Shown here: piece after piece, positions 16,473 through 24,024 of the stretch
Position numbering within the stretch: position 1 is the first letter of the stretch
Layout: every line of letters begins with the position of its first letter
NCBI GenBank assembly: GCA_002353885.1
Contig: DEKO01000136.1
Coordinates: forward strand, 1,951-30,792
Source: Porphyromonadaceae bacterium UBA2720
GTDB lineage: Bacteria; Bacteroidota; Bacteroidia; Bacteroidales; Muribaculaceae
Length of the DNA: 28,842 bases
Reading direction: 5' to 3'
Notes under the pieces: model-generated
Told to the model about the DNA's origin: nothing
The model's input: only the letters and a program-made list of their open reading frames with translations
The model's database searches: none
Position numbers and translations under genes: made by a program

Positions 16473-17527
16473 TTCTTCACAAAGGGTTTGAGACCTTGTG
16501 CGGCTTCGGCTGCGGTGATGCGCTTGCAGCCATTGTCCAGGTCGATGAGAATGTAGCGGTCGTTGCCCATGCCCAGCTCTTTCATGTAGCTGAGTTGTCG
16601 CAGGCCATGACGACTCTCGATGCGCTCAACGATGTCATGGTGCTCAGCCGCCGTCATGGCATAGATGATGTCGATGCATGCCTGGTCGACGGCCAGGATG
16701 TCGGTCGATGAGAGGATGCCAACGTTGGGTGTTACCACGGGGGCAGCTGCGACACCCTCGCAGTCGCACGAGACCGACATGTTGCGCATGACGTTGACAT
16801 AGCACACATGCTGACCGAAGTAGTCGATCGTAGCCTTGGTCGACTCGGTCATGCGCTCCATGAATTCTTCTTCACGGATGTCCCACTGATCGGGTTGGCC
16901 CGGCGTGGTGTGTATCCATGCCTTGCCGATGCGGCCATCGGCGCAACCGATGCCGATGTTCTTGTTTGAGCCACCGAAGCCACCCTGAGTGTGGCCCTTG
17001 AAGTGGGTCAAGGCTACCATTGAGTCATAGTTGGTCAAGTGACCACCTACGGCCATCTTCTTGAACCATTTGCCGCCAACAATGGGCAGCGTGGTGGTGC
17101 CCTGCTCGTCCAAGATGTCGACCGGACAGAATGTCCAACCATTGACTTTCAGGGTCTGACGATGTTGTTCGGTGGTGTAACGTCCGCCTTGATAATAGGT
17201 GTTGGTCTCGATGATATTGGCACCATTAAGGTCCTTCTTCATCAAAGCCTCGACCCACTCTCGGGGGATGATGTTCGGGCCATTGGGTTCACCTGTGTGC
17301 AGCTTGACGCCCACGTGACCCTCAATCATGCCGTTGACTTGCTCATAGGCCTTGATGAGTCCGGCTGCCGACAGGTCGCGGGTGAAGTAAACGACCGATT
17401 CATTGCCTGAACGCTCAGCATAGGCGACATACTTATTGCCGTCAACACCGGCAGTAACTTTGTTCTGTGCGGTCATGGCACCCATGGCGATGACCAGTAA
17501 CATTAGGGTTGAGATGATTTTATTCAT
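16469..17527 (-). CDS. Exported DUF362-family protein
   Basis: A 352-residue protein with a signal peptide (MNKIISTLMLLVIAMGAMTAQ, cleavage near residue 21). The rest follows the DUF362 pattern: VGVKLHTGEPNGPNIIP (72-88), VALTHFKGHTQGGFGGSNKN (171-190), IGIGCADGRIGK (191-202), the NMSVSCDCEG site with Cys254 and Cys256, and GILSSTDILAVDQACID (270-286). Many DUF362 proteins carry an added pair of [4Fe-4S] ferredoxin motifs; none is visible here. The CxC and other conserved cysteines could still bind a metal or cluster, but this is inference. It starts 9 bases after the flavodoxin gene and overlaps the CMD-cupin gene by 4 bases, so the three proteins are made together and exported together. Confidence 0.88.
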   Translation of the reverse strand: MNKIISTLMLLVIAMGAMTAQNKVTAGVDGNKYVAYAERSGNESVVYFTRDLSAAGLIKAYEQVNGMIEGHVGVKLHTGEPNGPNIIPREWVEALMKKDLNGANIIETNTYYQGGRYTTEQHRQTLKVNGWTFCPVDILDEQGTTTLPIVGGKWFKKMAVGGHLTNYDSMVALTHFKGHTQGGFGGSNKNIGIGCADGRIGKAWIHTTPGQPDQWDIREEEFMERMTESTKATIDYFGQHVCYVNVMRNMSVSCDCEGVAAAPVVTPNVGILSSTDILAVDQACIDIIYAMTAAEHHDIVERIESRHGLRQLSYMKELGMGNDRYILIDLDNGCKRITAAEAAQGLKPFVKK

Positions 17528-17536
17528 GACTTGATA

Positions 17537-18595
17537 TTAGTTGATTGACAGAGTGATGTTAATATTTCCCTGGCCAGCCTTGAGCGCAGCTTTTAGCTCG
17601 TCGATAGTCAGACCTTCAATCTTGCCTATGGGTGAGTATTCCCAACTGTTGTTGCCGTAGAAGATGACAAGATTGTTGCCCTGATAGAGCATGATGTCGC
17701 CCGGTTGGGTAGTTATGTAAGTGTCACATGTAGTGAACGAACGGCCCAGAGCGCCCACCTTCTCAAAGTTGCCGTAGTCATGTGCCTCGTAGCTGATAGG
17801 TGCATGTTTGAGTGCTTCGACCAGTGCATTGGCCGACACGTTGTCGGCCACGGTGGCGGTTAGTTTTGTGCCACCATCAATAGTGAGGTAGAGTTTTGTT
17901 GTCATTTCGTTGGATGTGATAAACGGGAGAGTGTCAATCCAGTCGGTGAGCAGGGCTGTAGTGTTGGCGCGGTTGCCATCATTGATCCATAGTGCATTGC
18001 CCACAAAGTTGCCGTCAGGAATCAGCCGCTTAGCATCGGCCACGACCGAGTTGATGCCGCTGCTGGCACTCGAAACGATCATCGCAATGTTCTTGTCGGC
18101 CATCTGTGGACCATGTTCGAAGAGGAACGTCTGCATCAGTGCTGCCATCTGACTCCACCACAGAGGCGTGGCGATGATGATGTTGTCATATTGGCTATAG
18201 TCGATGCGTGTGGGTTTGATGGCTGGGTAGCTAGCCGGATCGTCAGGTGCATTGCGGATGGCGCTGATGAGTGCACTGCCGATGGCATAGTTGTTGGCTT
18301 CGTACTGCAGACCTTCCTCAGCGGGCAGAACCTCGACCACATCGGCCTCGACCATCGTCGACAACTGATTGACGATAGCCTGCACGTTGCCTGTGTAACT
18401 GTAGTAAGCGATGAGCGTTCGTCCTTGTGTGCCGGGTTCATCAGGAGTCTTGCCCAACATGATGTTAATCACTTCGTTGATGTCGGCAACATCAACTGTG
18501 TTGTCGCCATTGACATCTCCACGCTTCTGGCCTGAGGCGGTGAGCATGCACAGCATGATCATGGCGGTCACTGTGAGTAGTTTCTTGGTTATCAT
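17537..18595 (-). CDS. Exported dockerin-like / flavodoxin / cyclophilin-like fusion protein
   Basis: From the ATG at 18595 the product has 352 residues. The frame is open 16 codons further, but that extension would put hydrophilic residues before the signal peptide and cover the -7 region. Signal peptide about 1-23 (MITKKLLTVTAMIMLCMLTA). Residues 26-48 (GDVNGDNTVDVADINEVIN) match one dockerin type I repeat, with Asp27, Asn29, Asp31, Asp35 and Asp38 as calcium ligands. The flavodoxin domain (about 59-225) starts with TLIAYYSYTGNVQAI, whose SYTGN loop binds the FMN phosphate, and has IIIATPLWWSQM. Residues 231-352 (MTTKLYLTIDGGTKLTATV to the end) resemble the cyclophilin-like fold often found with such flavodoxins. 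It is the first gene of a three-gene operon, 9 bases before the DUF362 gene. An exported flavoprotein must obtain FMN outside the cytoplasm or pass the membrane folded; which applies is unknown. Confidence 0.88.
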   Translation of the reverse strand: MITKKLLTVTAMIMLCMLTASGQKRGDVNGDNTVDVADINEVINIMLGKTPDEPGTQGRTLIAYYSYTGNVQAIVNQLSTMVEADVVEVLPAEEGLQYEANNYAIGSALISAIRNAPDDPASYPAIKPTRIDYSQYDNIIIATPLWWSQMAALMQTFLFEHGPQMADKNIAMIVSSASSGINSVVADAKRLIPDGNFVGNALWINDGNRANTTALLTDWIDTLPFITSNEMTTKLYLTIDGGTKLTATVADNVSANALVEALKHAPISYEAHDYGNFEKVGALGRSFTTCDTYITTQPGDIMLYQGNNLVIFYGNNSWEYSPIGKIEGLTIDELKAALKAGQGNINITLSIN

Positions 18596-18618
18596 GAGTC
18601 TATTGGTAATTTTTTCCG

Positions 18619-18626
18619 CAAATTTA
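18619..18626 (-). promoter_or_regulatory. -7 box of the exported redox operon
   Basis: TAAATTTG on the minus strand matches TAnnTTTG and lies 23 bases before the flavodoxin ATG. There is no TTG at 19-21 bases upstream, which suggests a weak or activator-dependent promoter. Confidence 0.5.
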
Positions 18627-18661
18627 CAGCTCATTTTGCGCATCTAGTCTATACGAATTGC

Positions 18662-18674
18662 GGTAATTCTTACC
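18662..18674. promoter_or_regulatory. Candidate operator palindrome GGTAA-TTC-TTACC
   Basis: A perfect 5-bp inverted repeat with a 3-base spacer. It is centred about 42 bases upstream of the -7 box of the flavodoxin operon, where a class II activator would bind. The regulator is not in the window. Confidence 0.4.
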
Positions 18675-18796
18675 AATTTTTCATTATTTGGCTGCACGAT
18701 GGGTACTGCTCAGCCAGATGACACCTGCTATGAGACTATTATGGTCTCAACCCCATCGACTAAATGCCAATAGAGAAAGAAGCCAATGGGTGCAGT

Positions 18797-19879
18797 CTAT
18801 GGTTCAGGCTCGGCTGGTGGCGGGGTAGGGGGCGTAGTCGGTTCGCTGACTTTGGGCTCGGGATGAGTCTCTGGGGCAACCTCTTGGGGTGTAGATTGCG
18901 TAGGGTGCTCATCCTTGACTGTGGTGGCCTCTGCCTTTGGAGCCTGCGCGGTGTCTTTACGAGCGGTTTCTTTCTTCGGTTTCTCGTCTTGTGGTGCGGT
19001 CTCGGATGGTTGCTCCTCTAATAAGGCGGGGACAAGTGAGTCGCGAGCTAGGGTGTCGCTCGGCAATGTGTCGGTCTGCATTTCGGTCGTGACTTCATCG
19101 CTGCCAAACTTGGGCAGTTTGAGTCCGCCATTGAGCGAAAGCATGGCCACGCCAGCAATCAGTGCTGCAAGAAGCAGAAACAGACTGATCCACTTCCAGT
19201 TGATGTCTGGCAAGCTCATCAGAGCGCCGCCCTTGACTTGCTGAAACTGGATGATATAGCTGGCGGGTGCCTCATCGCGGTTGATGCTCAACGCCTTGTG
19301 CAACTGTGGCCCTAGTTGGTCGCTCATCCCTTGGTCAGTGACAACTTGGCACAGTTTGTGACCATCCACTCTATCGGCAAGTGTGATGATGATTACATCA
19401 CCGTCATTGAGCTCTTTCAGCACCTCGGCCCTTGCCTTGGTATTATAGTCTTGTATTTGGTTGCGAGAGTCGTAGTCCAACTCATGGTTCAGTGCCGACA
19501 CATGCAACACACGACTGCGTCCCATCTGGGCGACGAGACAGCCACTGGGGTGCATCAGCAAGAATGCTAAGTCGCACTGCTTGTTGCGTTGTCCGAGGCT
19601 CGTTAGGGCATCGTCAAGCAATTCGTTAAATAGAGTTGGCGTGATTTTGCGACGTTTCTCGAGTTGCTCGTTCAGTGCTGAGATGAGTGCCTCGCGCACA
19701 GCCGAGTCGTTGGTGACGATAAACAGACGGTCGTCATCGCTGGCATTGCCTTTGTCGGGAATGCTGTAGCATCCTTCAGGCAGGATGCAGTATGGAGTTT
19801 TGATTTGATAAGTCACCTTCTTTTCATTTAATAATTGAGAATTGATAATGTGTTGAGTCTTGTGACATGCATCAAGCAT
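18797..19879 (-). CDS. Single-span membrane protein with a degenerate PP2C-like cytoplasmic domain
   Basis: 360 residues without a family I can name firmly. Residues about 25-215 resemble a serine/threonine phosphatase of the PP2C type: IPDKGNASDDDRLFIVTND fits the first PP2C motif, VAQMGRSRVLHV its GDSR motif, and NDGDVIIITLADRVDG its later 'DGD...SDG' motif. The metal-binding aspartates of DG and GDSR are missing, so it may be a non-catalytic relative. One transmembrane helix (about 229-249) is followed by about 110 residues rich in Pro, Thr, Glu and Ala, ending TPPTPPPAEPEP, probably extracytoplasmic and disordered. The ATG at 19879 overlaps the mscS stop by 8 bases; a GTG at codon 22 could also be the start. 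The overlap suggests that both proteins are made and work together. Confidence 0.72.
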   Translation of the reverse strand: MLDACHKTQHIINSQLLNEKKVTYQIKTPYCILPEGCYSIPDKGNASDDDRLFIVTNDSAVREALISALNEQLEKRRKITPTLFNELLDDALTSLGQRNKQCDLAFLLMHPSGCLVAQMGRSRVLHVSALNHELDYDSRNQIQDYNTKARAEVLKELNDGDVIIITLADRVDGHKLCQVVTDQGMSDQLGPQLHKALSINRDEAPASYIIQFQQVKGGALMSLPDINWKWISLFLLLAALIAGVAMLSLNGGLKLPKFGSDEVTTEMQTDTLPSDTLARDSLVPALLEEQPSETAPQDEKPKKETARKDTAQAPKAEATTVKDEHPTQSTPQEVAPETHPEPKVSEPTTPPTPPPAEPEP

Positions 19880-21029
19880 TGGGCAAGGAGCCTATGTGAA
19901 CATCCAGTTGCGGGAAAGGGAAGTTCAAGCCCTGCTGCGGCAGTTGCTCATAGATTTTCTCATTCACGTCATAGAGCACTGGCCAGTAGTTTGCGCTCTC
20001 GGTCCAGCCTCGCACCAGCAGCACGATGGCGCTATCACCCAACTCCTCGAGTTGTACGCTGGGCGTGTAGTCAGGCTTGGGCATCTTGAGCTTGATTTGT
20101 TCAGTTTGTGCGGCCTTCCATTCTGCAGCCTTGTCGCGCGAGCGACGGAAGATGCGTCGCCACCACGACAACTTTTTCTCTTCGGTCGGCAATGGTTGGG
20201 GCTCGCTGTCACTCTCGGTTTCATGGACATCGCTGTCGTGCTTGACAATGCGTTCGTCCTGGTTGATAATGTCCATGATTGCGGTGCGAGCAGCTTTCAC
20301 ATCATCGCCATAGGCCAGCGACACGCGCCACTCGATGCGGCGGTAGCCTTCGGCCGAATAGTTGTTGATAGTGCCAGTCGAAAGGCCGCCGTTAGGAATG
20401 ATGATGCGCTCGTTATTGGGGGTGATGATGATGGTGTGGAATATCTGTATTTCCTTAACCGTGCCTTTGAACGAACCGAACTCAATGAAGTCACCCACTT
20501 TGTAGGGCTTGATGAGCAAGATGAGCACACCGCCAGCAAAATTCTGTAGCGTGCCGCTCAAGGCCATACCGATGGCTACACCAGCCGAAGCAAAGATGGC
20601 AATGAACGAACTGGTCTCGATGCCCATCACCCCAATGACGGTGATGATGAGGATGAACAGTAATGTGATTTTCAGAAAACTCAACAAGAAGGTGCTTAAC
20701 GAGCGGTCTACATCCTTCTTGATGAAAATGGCCGTCAGTAGCGAGTGCAATTTGTTGATAATCAACTTGCCGATATAGAATATCAGGATTGCAGCCAGCA
20801 CACGCAGGCCGAGGGAAATCAGCTGACTGGACAAGCTAGTCACTACACCGCTCCAGTCGAAGTCACGAATGCCTCCCCACACCTTGTCGGGTGTCAATGC
20901 AGCGATTGAGTCTGGGTGCGCTAGGGCATCAACGTGGTCTTTGGCTTTGTTCGTGATGTCTTCCACAGCACTGGCTGCAACGCTGTCAGTGACGGCTGGA
21001 GTCTGGAGCAATATGTTCAGTAAGTTCAT
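19872..21029 (-). CDS. MscS-family mechanosensitive ion channel with a charged C-terminal insertion
   Basis: Channels of this family open under membrane tension and release solutes on osmotic downshock. The 385-residue product has hydrophobic helices at about 68-91, 112-134 and the pore-lining 141-176 (FIAIFASAGVAIGMALSGT, then LQNFAGGVLILLIKPYKVGD). The beta domain follows (GTVKEIQIFHTIIITPNNER, IIIPNG). The alpha/beta end domain (about 231-262 and 325-385) is split by a hydrophilic insert at about 264-322, containing an acidic run and the basic KLSWWRRIFRRSRDK. An N-terminal stretch of about 60 polar residues precedes TM1. The start is supported by a promoter 20 bases upstream. The next gene overlaps by 8 bases. 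The family is sure; conductance and partner are unknown. Confidence 0.92.
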   Translation of the reverse strand: MNLLNILLQTPAVTDSVAASAVEDITNKAKDHVDALAHPDSIAALTPDKVWGGIRDFDWSGVVTSLSSQLISLGLRVLAAILIFYIGKLIINKLHSLLTAIFIKKDVDRSLSTFLLSFLKITLLFILIITVIGVMGIETSSFIAIFASAGVAIGMALSGTLQNFAGGVLILLIKPYKVGDFIEFGSFKGTVKEIQIFHTIIITPNNERIIIPNGGLSTGTINNYSAEGYRRIEWRVSLAYGDDVKAARTAIMDIINQDERIVKHDSDVHETESDSEPQPLPTEEKKLSWWRRIFRRSRDKAAEWKAAQTEQIKLKMPKPDYTPSVQLEELGDSAIVLLVRGWTESANYWPVLYDVNEKIYEQLPQQGLNFPFPQLDVHIGSLPNA

Positions 21030-21048
21030 TTATTCTCGATTTTGGCAG

Positions 21049-21080
21049 CGAAATTAGCAAAAATCCACGAGCGCACCAAA
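21049..21080 (-). promoter_or_regulatory. Promoter of the mscS-PP2C-like operon
   Basis: Minus strand: TTTG (21080-21077), 20 bases, then TAATTTCG (21056-21049), one mismatch to TAnnTTTG. It lies 19 bases before the mscS ATG. Confidence 0.6.
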
Positions 21081-21292
21081 TTTTTTCATGATTTGAATGA
21101 GTCCAACTTGAAAAAACAATGAAATCGCTCATTGTTGACTCATTAGTAGCCATAGGCTTAATTGTTCAAGACGATGTTGAGATGATGATTCTCTGTGCAA
21201 CTAGGTGTCCATTGGTCAGTAGCTCAAAGTTCATGTTGTCGAAACATGCCAGACCCTGTTTTGCCACTGTCAGCTGGCAAGGTATCATTAAC

Positions 21293-21327
21293 AAAAAAGT
21301 GCGTCTCCTCCTGACGAGGTGACGCAC
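21293..21327 (-). terminator. Intrinsic terminator of prs
   Basis: Arms 21299-21310 and 21316-21327 pair over 11 of 12 positions (one T-T mismatch) with a 5-base loop; a run of six T follows on the minus strand. It lies 30 bases after the prs stop. Confidence 0.9.
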
Positions 21328-21357
21328 ATGATCGGTATCGAACAAATGATTCAGATA

Positions 21358-22293
21358 TTACTTGAACAGGTACTGCGAGCTGATGCTGCGGTAGTCATGA
21401 ACGCGTTGGATGGTGTCAGCAAACAGTCCAGCAATGCTGATAACCGTTGCCTTGGGGCAGCGAGCTGTGTCGAATGGGATAGAATTGCTGAAAATCACCT
21501 CCTCGAGAGCGCTGTCCATGATGCGCTGGCTAGCAGGCTCGCTCATGATGGCGTGTGAGGCAAGTGCTCGCACCGACTTGGCTCCGTGCTCCTTCATCAA
21601 GTTGGCGGCTTTGCAGATGGTGCCAGCCGTGTCAATCATATCATCGACTAGAACCACATTCTTGCCTTCTACATCGCCGATGACCGTCATGCTTTCGACT
21701 ACATTAGCTTTGGCACGCTGCTTGTGGCAAAGCACCAGGGGCACATCAAAGTACTTGGCATACTGATTGGCGCGCTTGGCACCACCAACGTCGGGGCTGG
21801 CAATGACCATGTCGGGCAGATGCAAACTCTCGAGATAAGGCACAAACACCGACGATGCATACAGGTGGTTGACGGGGATGTCAAAGAACCCTTGAATCTG
21901 GTCGGCATGCAGGTCCATCGTGATCAGGCTGTCGATGCCAGCGGCACTGAGCAGGTCAGCAACCAGCTTCGAGGCGATGCTCACACGAGGTTTGTCTTTG
22001 CGGTCCTGACGGGCCCATCCGAAGTAGGGGATGACGGCTGTGATGCTCTTGGCCGATGCACGCTTGGCTGCATCAATCATGAGCAACAGCTCCATCAAGT
22101 TGTCGGTGTTGGGAAAAGTCGACTGCACCAGATAGACGTGCACACCGCGCACCGACTCTTCATACGAGACCTCAAACTCGCCGTCCGCAAAGTGAAGGAT
22201 GTTCATTTTGCCAAGCTCGACACCCAGGTCATGGGCTATCTCGGTGGCAACATAGAGGGATTTTGTCCCAGAGAAGACTTTAAACTGAGCCAT
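21358..22293 (-). CDS. prs: Ribose-phosphate pyrophosphokinase (PRPP synthase)
   Basis: Makes 5-phosphoribosyl 1-pyrophosphate from ribose 5-phosphate and ATP, the precursor of purines, pyrimidines, NAD, histidine and tryptophan. Length 311 is standard for class I enzymes. Visible motifs are FADGEFEV (35-42), PYFGWARQDRKDKPR with the ATP-contacting RQDRK (95-99), the metal site DLHADQIQGFF (127-137), and the PRPP loop VVLVDDMIDTAGT (213-225). SPDVGGAKRA (166-175) is also typical. The start is fixed by the conserved MAQFKVFSG. It has its own promoter (22323-22354) and terminator, so it is probably transcribed alone. Confidence 0.98.
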   Translation of the reverse strand: MAQFKVFSGTKSLYVATEIAHDLGVELGKMNILHFADGEFEVSYEESVRGVHVYLVQSTFPNTDNLMELLLMIDAAKRASAKSITAVIPYFGWARQDRKDKPRVSIASKLVADLLSAAGIDSLITMDLHADQIQGFFDIPVNHLYASSVFVPYLESLHLPDMVIASPDVGGAKRANQYAKYFDVPLVLCHKQRAKANVVESMTVIGDVEGKNVVLVDDMIDTAGTICKAANLMKEHGAKSVRALASHAIMSEPASQRIMDSALEEVIFSNSIPFDTARCPKATVISIAGLFADTIQRVHDYRSISSQYLFK

Positions 22294-22322
22294 AGTTTAG
22301 GTTGAAGTGTTAATTGGTTGTG

Positions 22323-22354
22323 CAAAGGTACGACATTATTGCCGATGGCACCAA
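22323..22354 (-). promoter_or_regulatory. Promoter of prs
   Basis: Minus strand: TTG (22354-22352), 21 bases, then TACCTTTG (22330-22323), 29 bases before the prs ATG. The -7 octamer is identical to that of tRNA-Gln. Confidence 0.8.
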
Positions 22355-22366
22355 CTAAAACATGAT

Positions 22367-24004
22367 TTATTTAACAAAAAATTTTAGCACCACGGCATCA
22401 TTTGCCTTGATGGTCACATCAATCGAGCAGTCTGGCACTAATTCATATAGCTTGGAGCCCCCGTGCAACAACTCGTTTCCACGATACTGTCCCGGTGTGA
22501 TGCCCAGGTAGTCAAAAGCATGAGCAGGAAGAACAACAGATTGTTTGTTATCATGGACAGCAAAGTTGGCGACAACTAACAATAGTTCTTTATCGGCATA
22601 TCGCAGATAAGCATACAACTGTTGCAGGTGGGAGTTAACGTACATCAAGTCGAACATTTTCCCGAAAGCAATGGCACGTTCTTGACGGCACAATTGCAGT
22701 ACACGGCGGTAATAGTCACGCAGTGGATTGCGACGGTCTAGATTTGGGCGAGAAAGCCACTGCCTGATGGTGTGCATGCTCCAGTAGTCAAAGATGGTTG
22801 TGCGGCCGTCGGCACCACGATAGCCCTCAGCCTCGTCGCCGTTCTCACCCAGCTCTTGACCACAATACACCATCATGGGGCAGGTGTCGATGGTAGCGCT
22901 CACCACCACAGCCGGGCGAGCAAGGCGGCCATCACCGCACAGGTGGCGCGAAGCCAGACGCACCTCGTCGTGGTTCTCCATGAAGTGAAGCATATGCCCG
23001 CGCCAGGGATTGATGGTCTGCCAACACGAAGTCAACGCGTGAGCCGATGCGCTGTTTTTCAATACATTGACTAGTGAATCATAAAGGGTCACTTTATCAT
23101 ACAGATAGTCAAAGCCACCATAGTTGATATAGCTGTCATACAAAGCCACGTCATAAATCTCAGCAATGAAAATCAGATGTGGATAATGTGCTTTGACCTG
23201 GCCGATGGCCCAGTGCCAAAACTCGACTGGTACCATGTGCGCCATGTCGCAGCGCAGTCCATCGATGCCACGGCCCGCCCAATATAATATAATGTGGAGC
23301 ATCTTGTGCCACGTGTCAGGAATCGGATCGAAGTGGCGGCTGCCATTCCATGGGTCAATGCCGTAGTTGAGCTTGATGGTCTCGTACCAGTCGTTCTCGC
23401 TAGGCGAGGCACTATAGCAGTCGTTGCCTGTAGCCTTGGCCGGAAATTCATGGTAGTCGCCACAGCCCATCGTCGGAGCAAACGTTTGGCCTGTCAGATA
23501 ATAGAAATTGTTGTTGCGGGCAAAGAACATGCCGGTGTCATCGCCCTCGCCCAAGTCGCTAATGCCATCGGGGCGGGCAATACTGTGATATTCGCGTGCA
23601 ACATGATTGGGCACGAAGTCGAGGATAACCTTCAGACCAGCACGATGGGTGCGCTCGACCAGTGCGTCAAATTCTTGTTGCCGCTTGTCTACTTCAACGG
23701 CCAGGTCCGGGTCAATGTCATAGTAGTCGACGATGGCGTAGGGCGAACCGGCCTTGCCCTTGACCACATGAGGGTTGTTCTTGGGAATGCCGTGGGCTGA
23801 GTAGTCGGTCTGTGTGGCGTGGCGAATCACACCGGTGTACCACACATGGGTCACTCCCAGCTGGCGCAGACTCTCCAGCACTTGTGGGTTGATGTCGGTC
23901 AGTTTGCCACATCCATTCTCTTCGATGGTGCCATTGGGCACACAATGATTGTTGATATTGCCAAACAACCGAGGCAACAACTGATAGATTACAGGCTTTT
24001 CCAA
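22367..24004 (-). CDS. Cytoplasmic GH13 alpha-amylase-family glycosidase
   Basis: A 545-residue glycoside hydrolase family 13 enzyme. The TIM-barrel motifs are in order: DFVPNH (129-134), GLRCDMAH with nucleophile Asp253, FIAEIYD with acid/base Glu282, and FMENHDE with His345 and Asp346. A C-terminal all-beta domain (about 460-545, LYAYLRYADKELLLVVANF) follows. There is no signal peptide, so it probably acts on internal alpha-glucans, for example in glycogen turnover; substrate and bond are not readable. The start is TTG at 24004: the only upstream in-frame codons before a TAA are non-start, and the next ATG (residue 159) would delete motif I. The core begins at once (EKPVIYQLLPRLFGN), which supports the TTG. 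A degenerate 9-base repeat fills the leader. It shows no link to prs beyond position. Confidence 0.92.
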   Translation of the reverse strand: MEKPVIYQLLPRLFGNINNHCVPNGTIEENGCGKLTDINPQVLESLRQLGVTHVWYTGVIRHATQTDYSAHGIPKNNPHVVKGKAGSPYAIVDYYDIDPDLAVEVDKRQQEFDALVERTHRAGLKVILDFVPNHVAREYHSIARPDGISDLGEGDDTGMFFARNNNFYYLTGQTFAPTMGCGDYHEFPAKATGNDCYSASPSENDWYETIKLNYGIDPWNGSRHFDPIPDTWHKMLHIILYWAGRGIDGLRCDMAHMVPVEFWHWAIGQVKAHYPHLIFIAEIYDVALYDSYINYGGFDYLYDKVTLYDSLVNVLKNSASAHALTSCWQTINPWRGHMLHFMENHDEVRLASRHLCGDGRLARPAVVVSATIDTCPMMVYCGQELGENGDEAEGYRGADGRTTIFDYWSMHTIRQWLSRPNLDRRNPLRDYYRRVLQLCRQERAIAFGKMFDLMYVNSHLQQLYAYLRYADKELLLVVANFAVHDNKQSVVLPAHAFDYLGITPGQYRGNELLHGGSKLYELVPDCSIDVTIKANDAVVLKFFVK

Positions 24005-24024
24005 ATAATGAAGAATTTAAAATA

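Larger units (their letters stand above)
21030..21357. other. Intergenic region between mscS and prs
   Basis: This 328-base gap holds the mscS promoter (21049-21080) at one side and the prs terminator (21293-21327) at the other. Between them is a short hairpin (TTGCCA at 21261-21266 with TGGCAA at 21275-21280) and a minus-strand frame of 40 codons (21288-21166) that resembles no protein I know. The plus-strand frame at 21119-21322 runs into the prs terminator and is not convincing. I see no RNA gene here. Confidence 0.6.

Noticed and set aside
18596..18643. Longer N-terminus for the flavodoxin fusion
   Set aside because: It would place 16 polar residues before the signal peptide and cover the -7 box.
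18731..18749. Inverted repeat TGAGAC...GTCTCA after the PP2C-like gene
   Set aside because: Only 6 bp, AT-rich loop and no T run, so it is not a convincing intrinsic terminator.
21119..21322. Plus-strand frame of 67 codons between mscS and prs
   Set aside because: It reads through the prs terminator, has no promoter and resembles nothing; chance frame.
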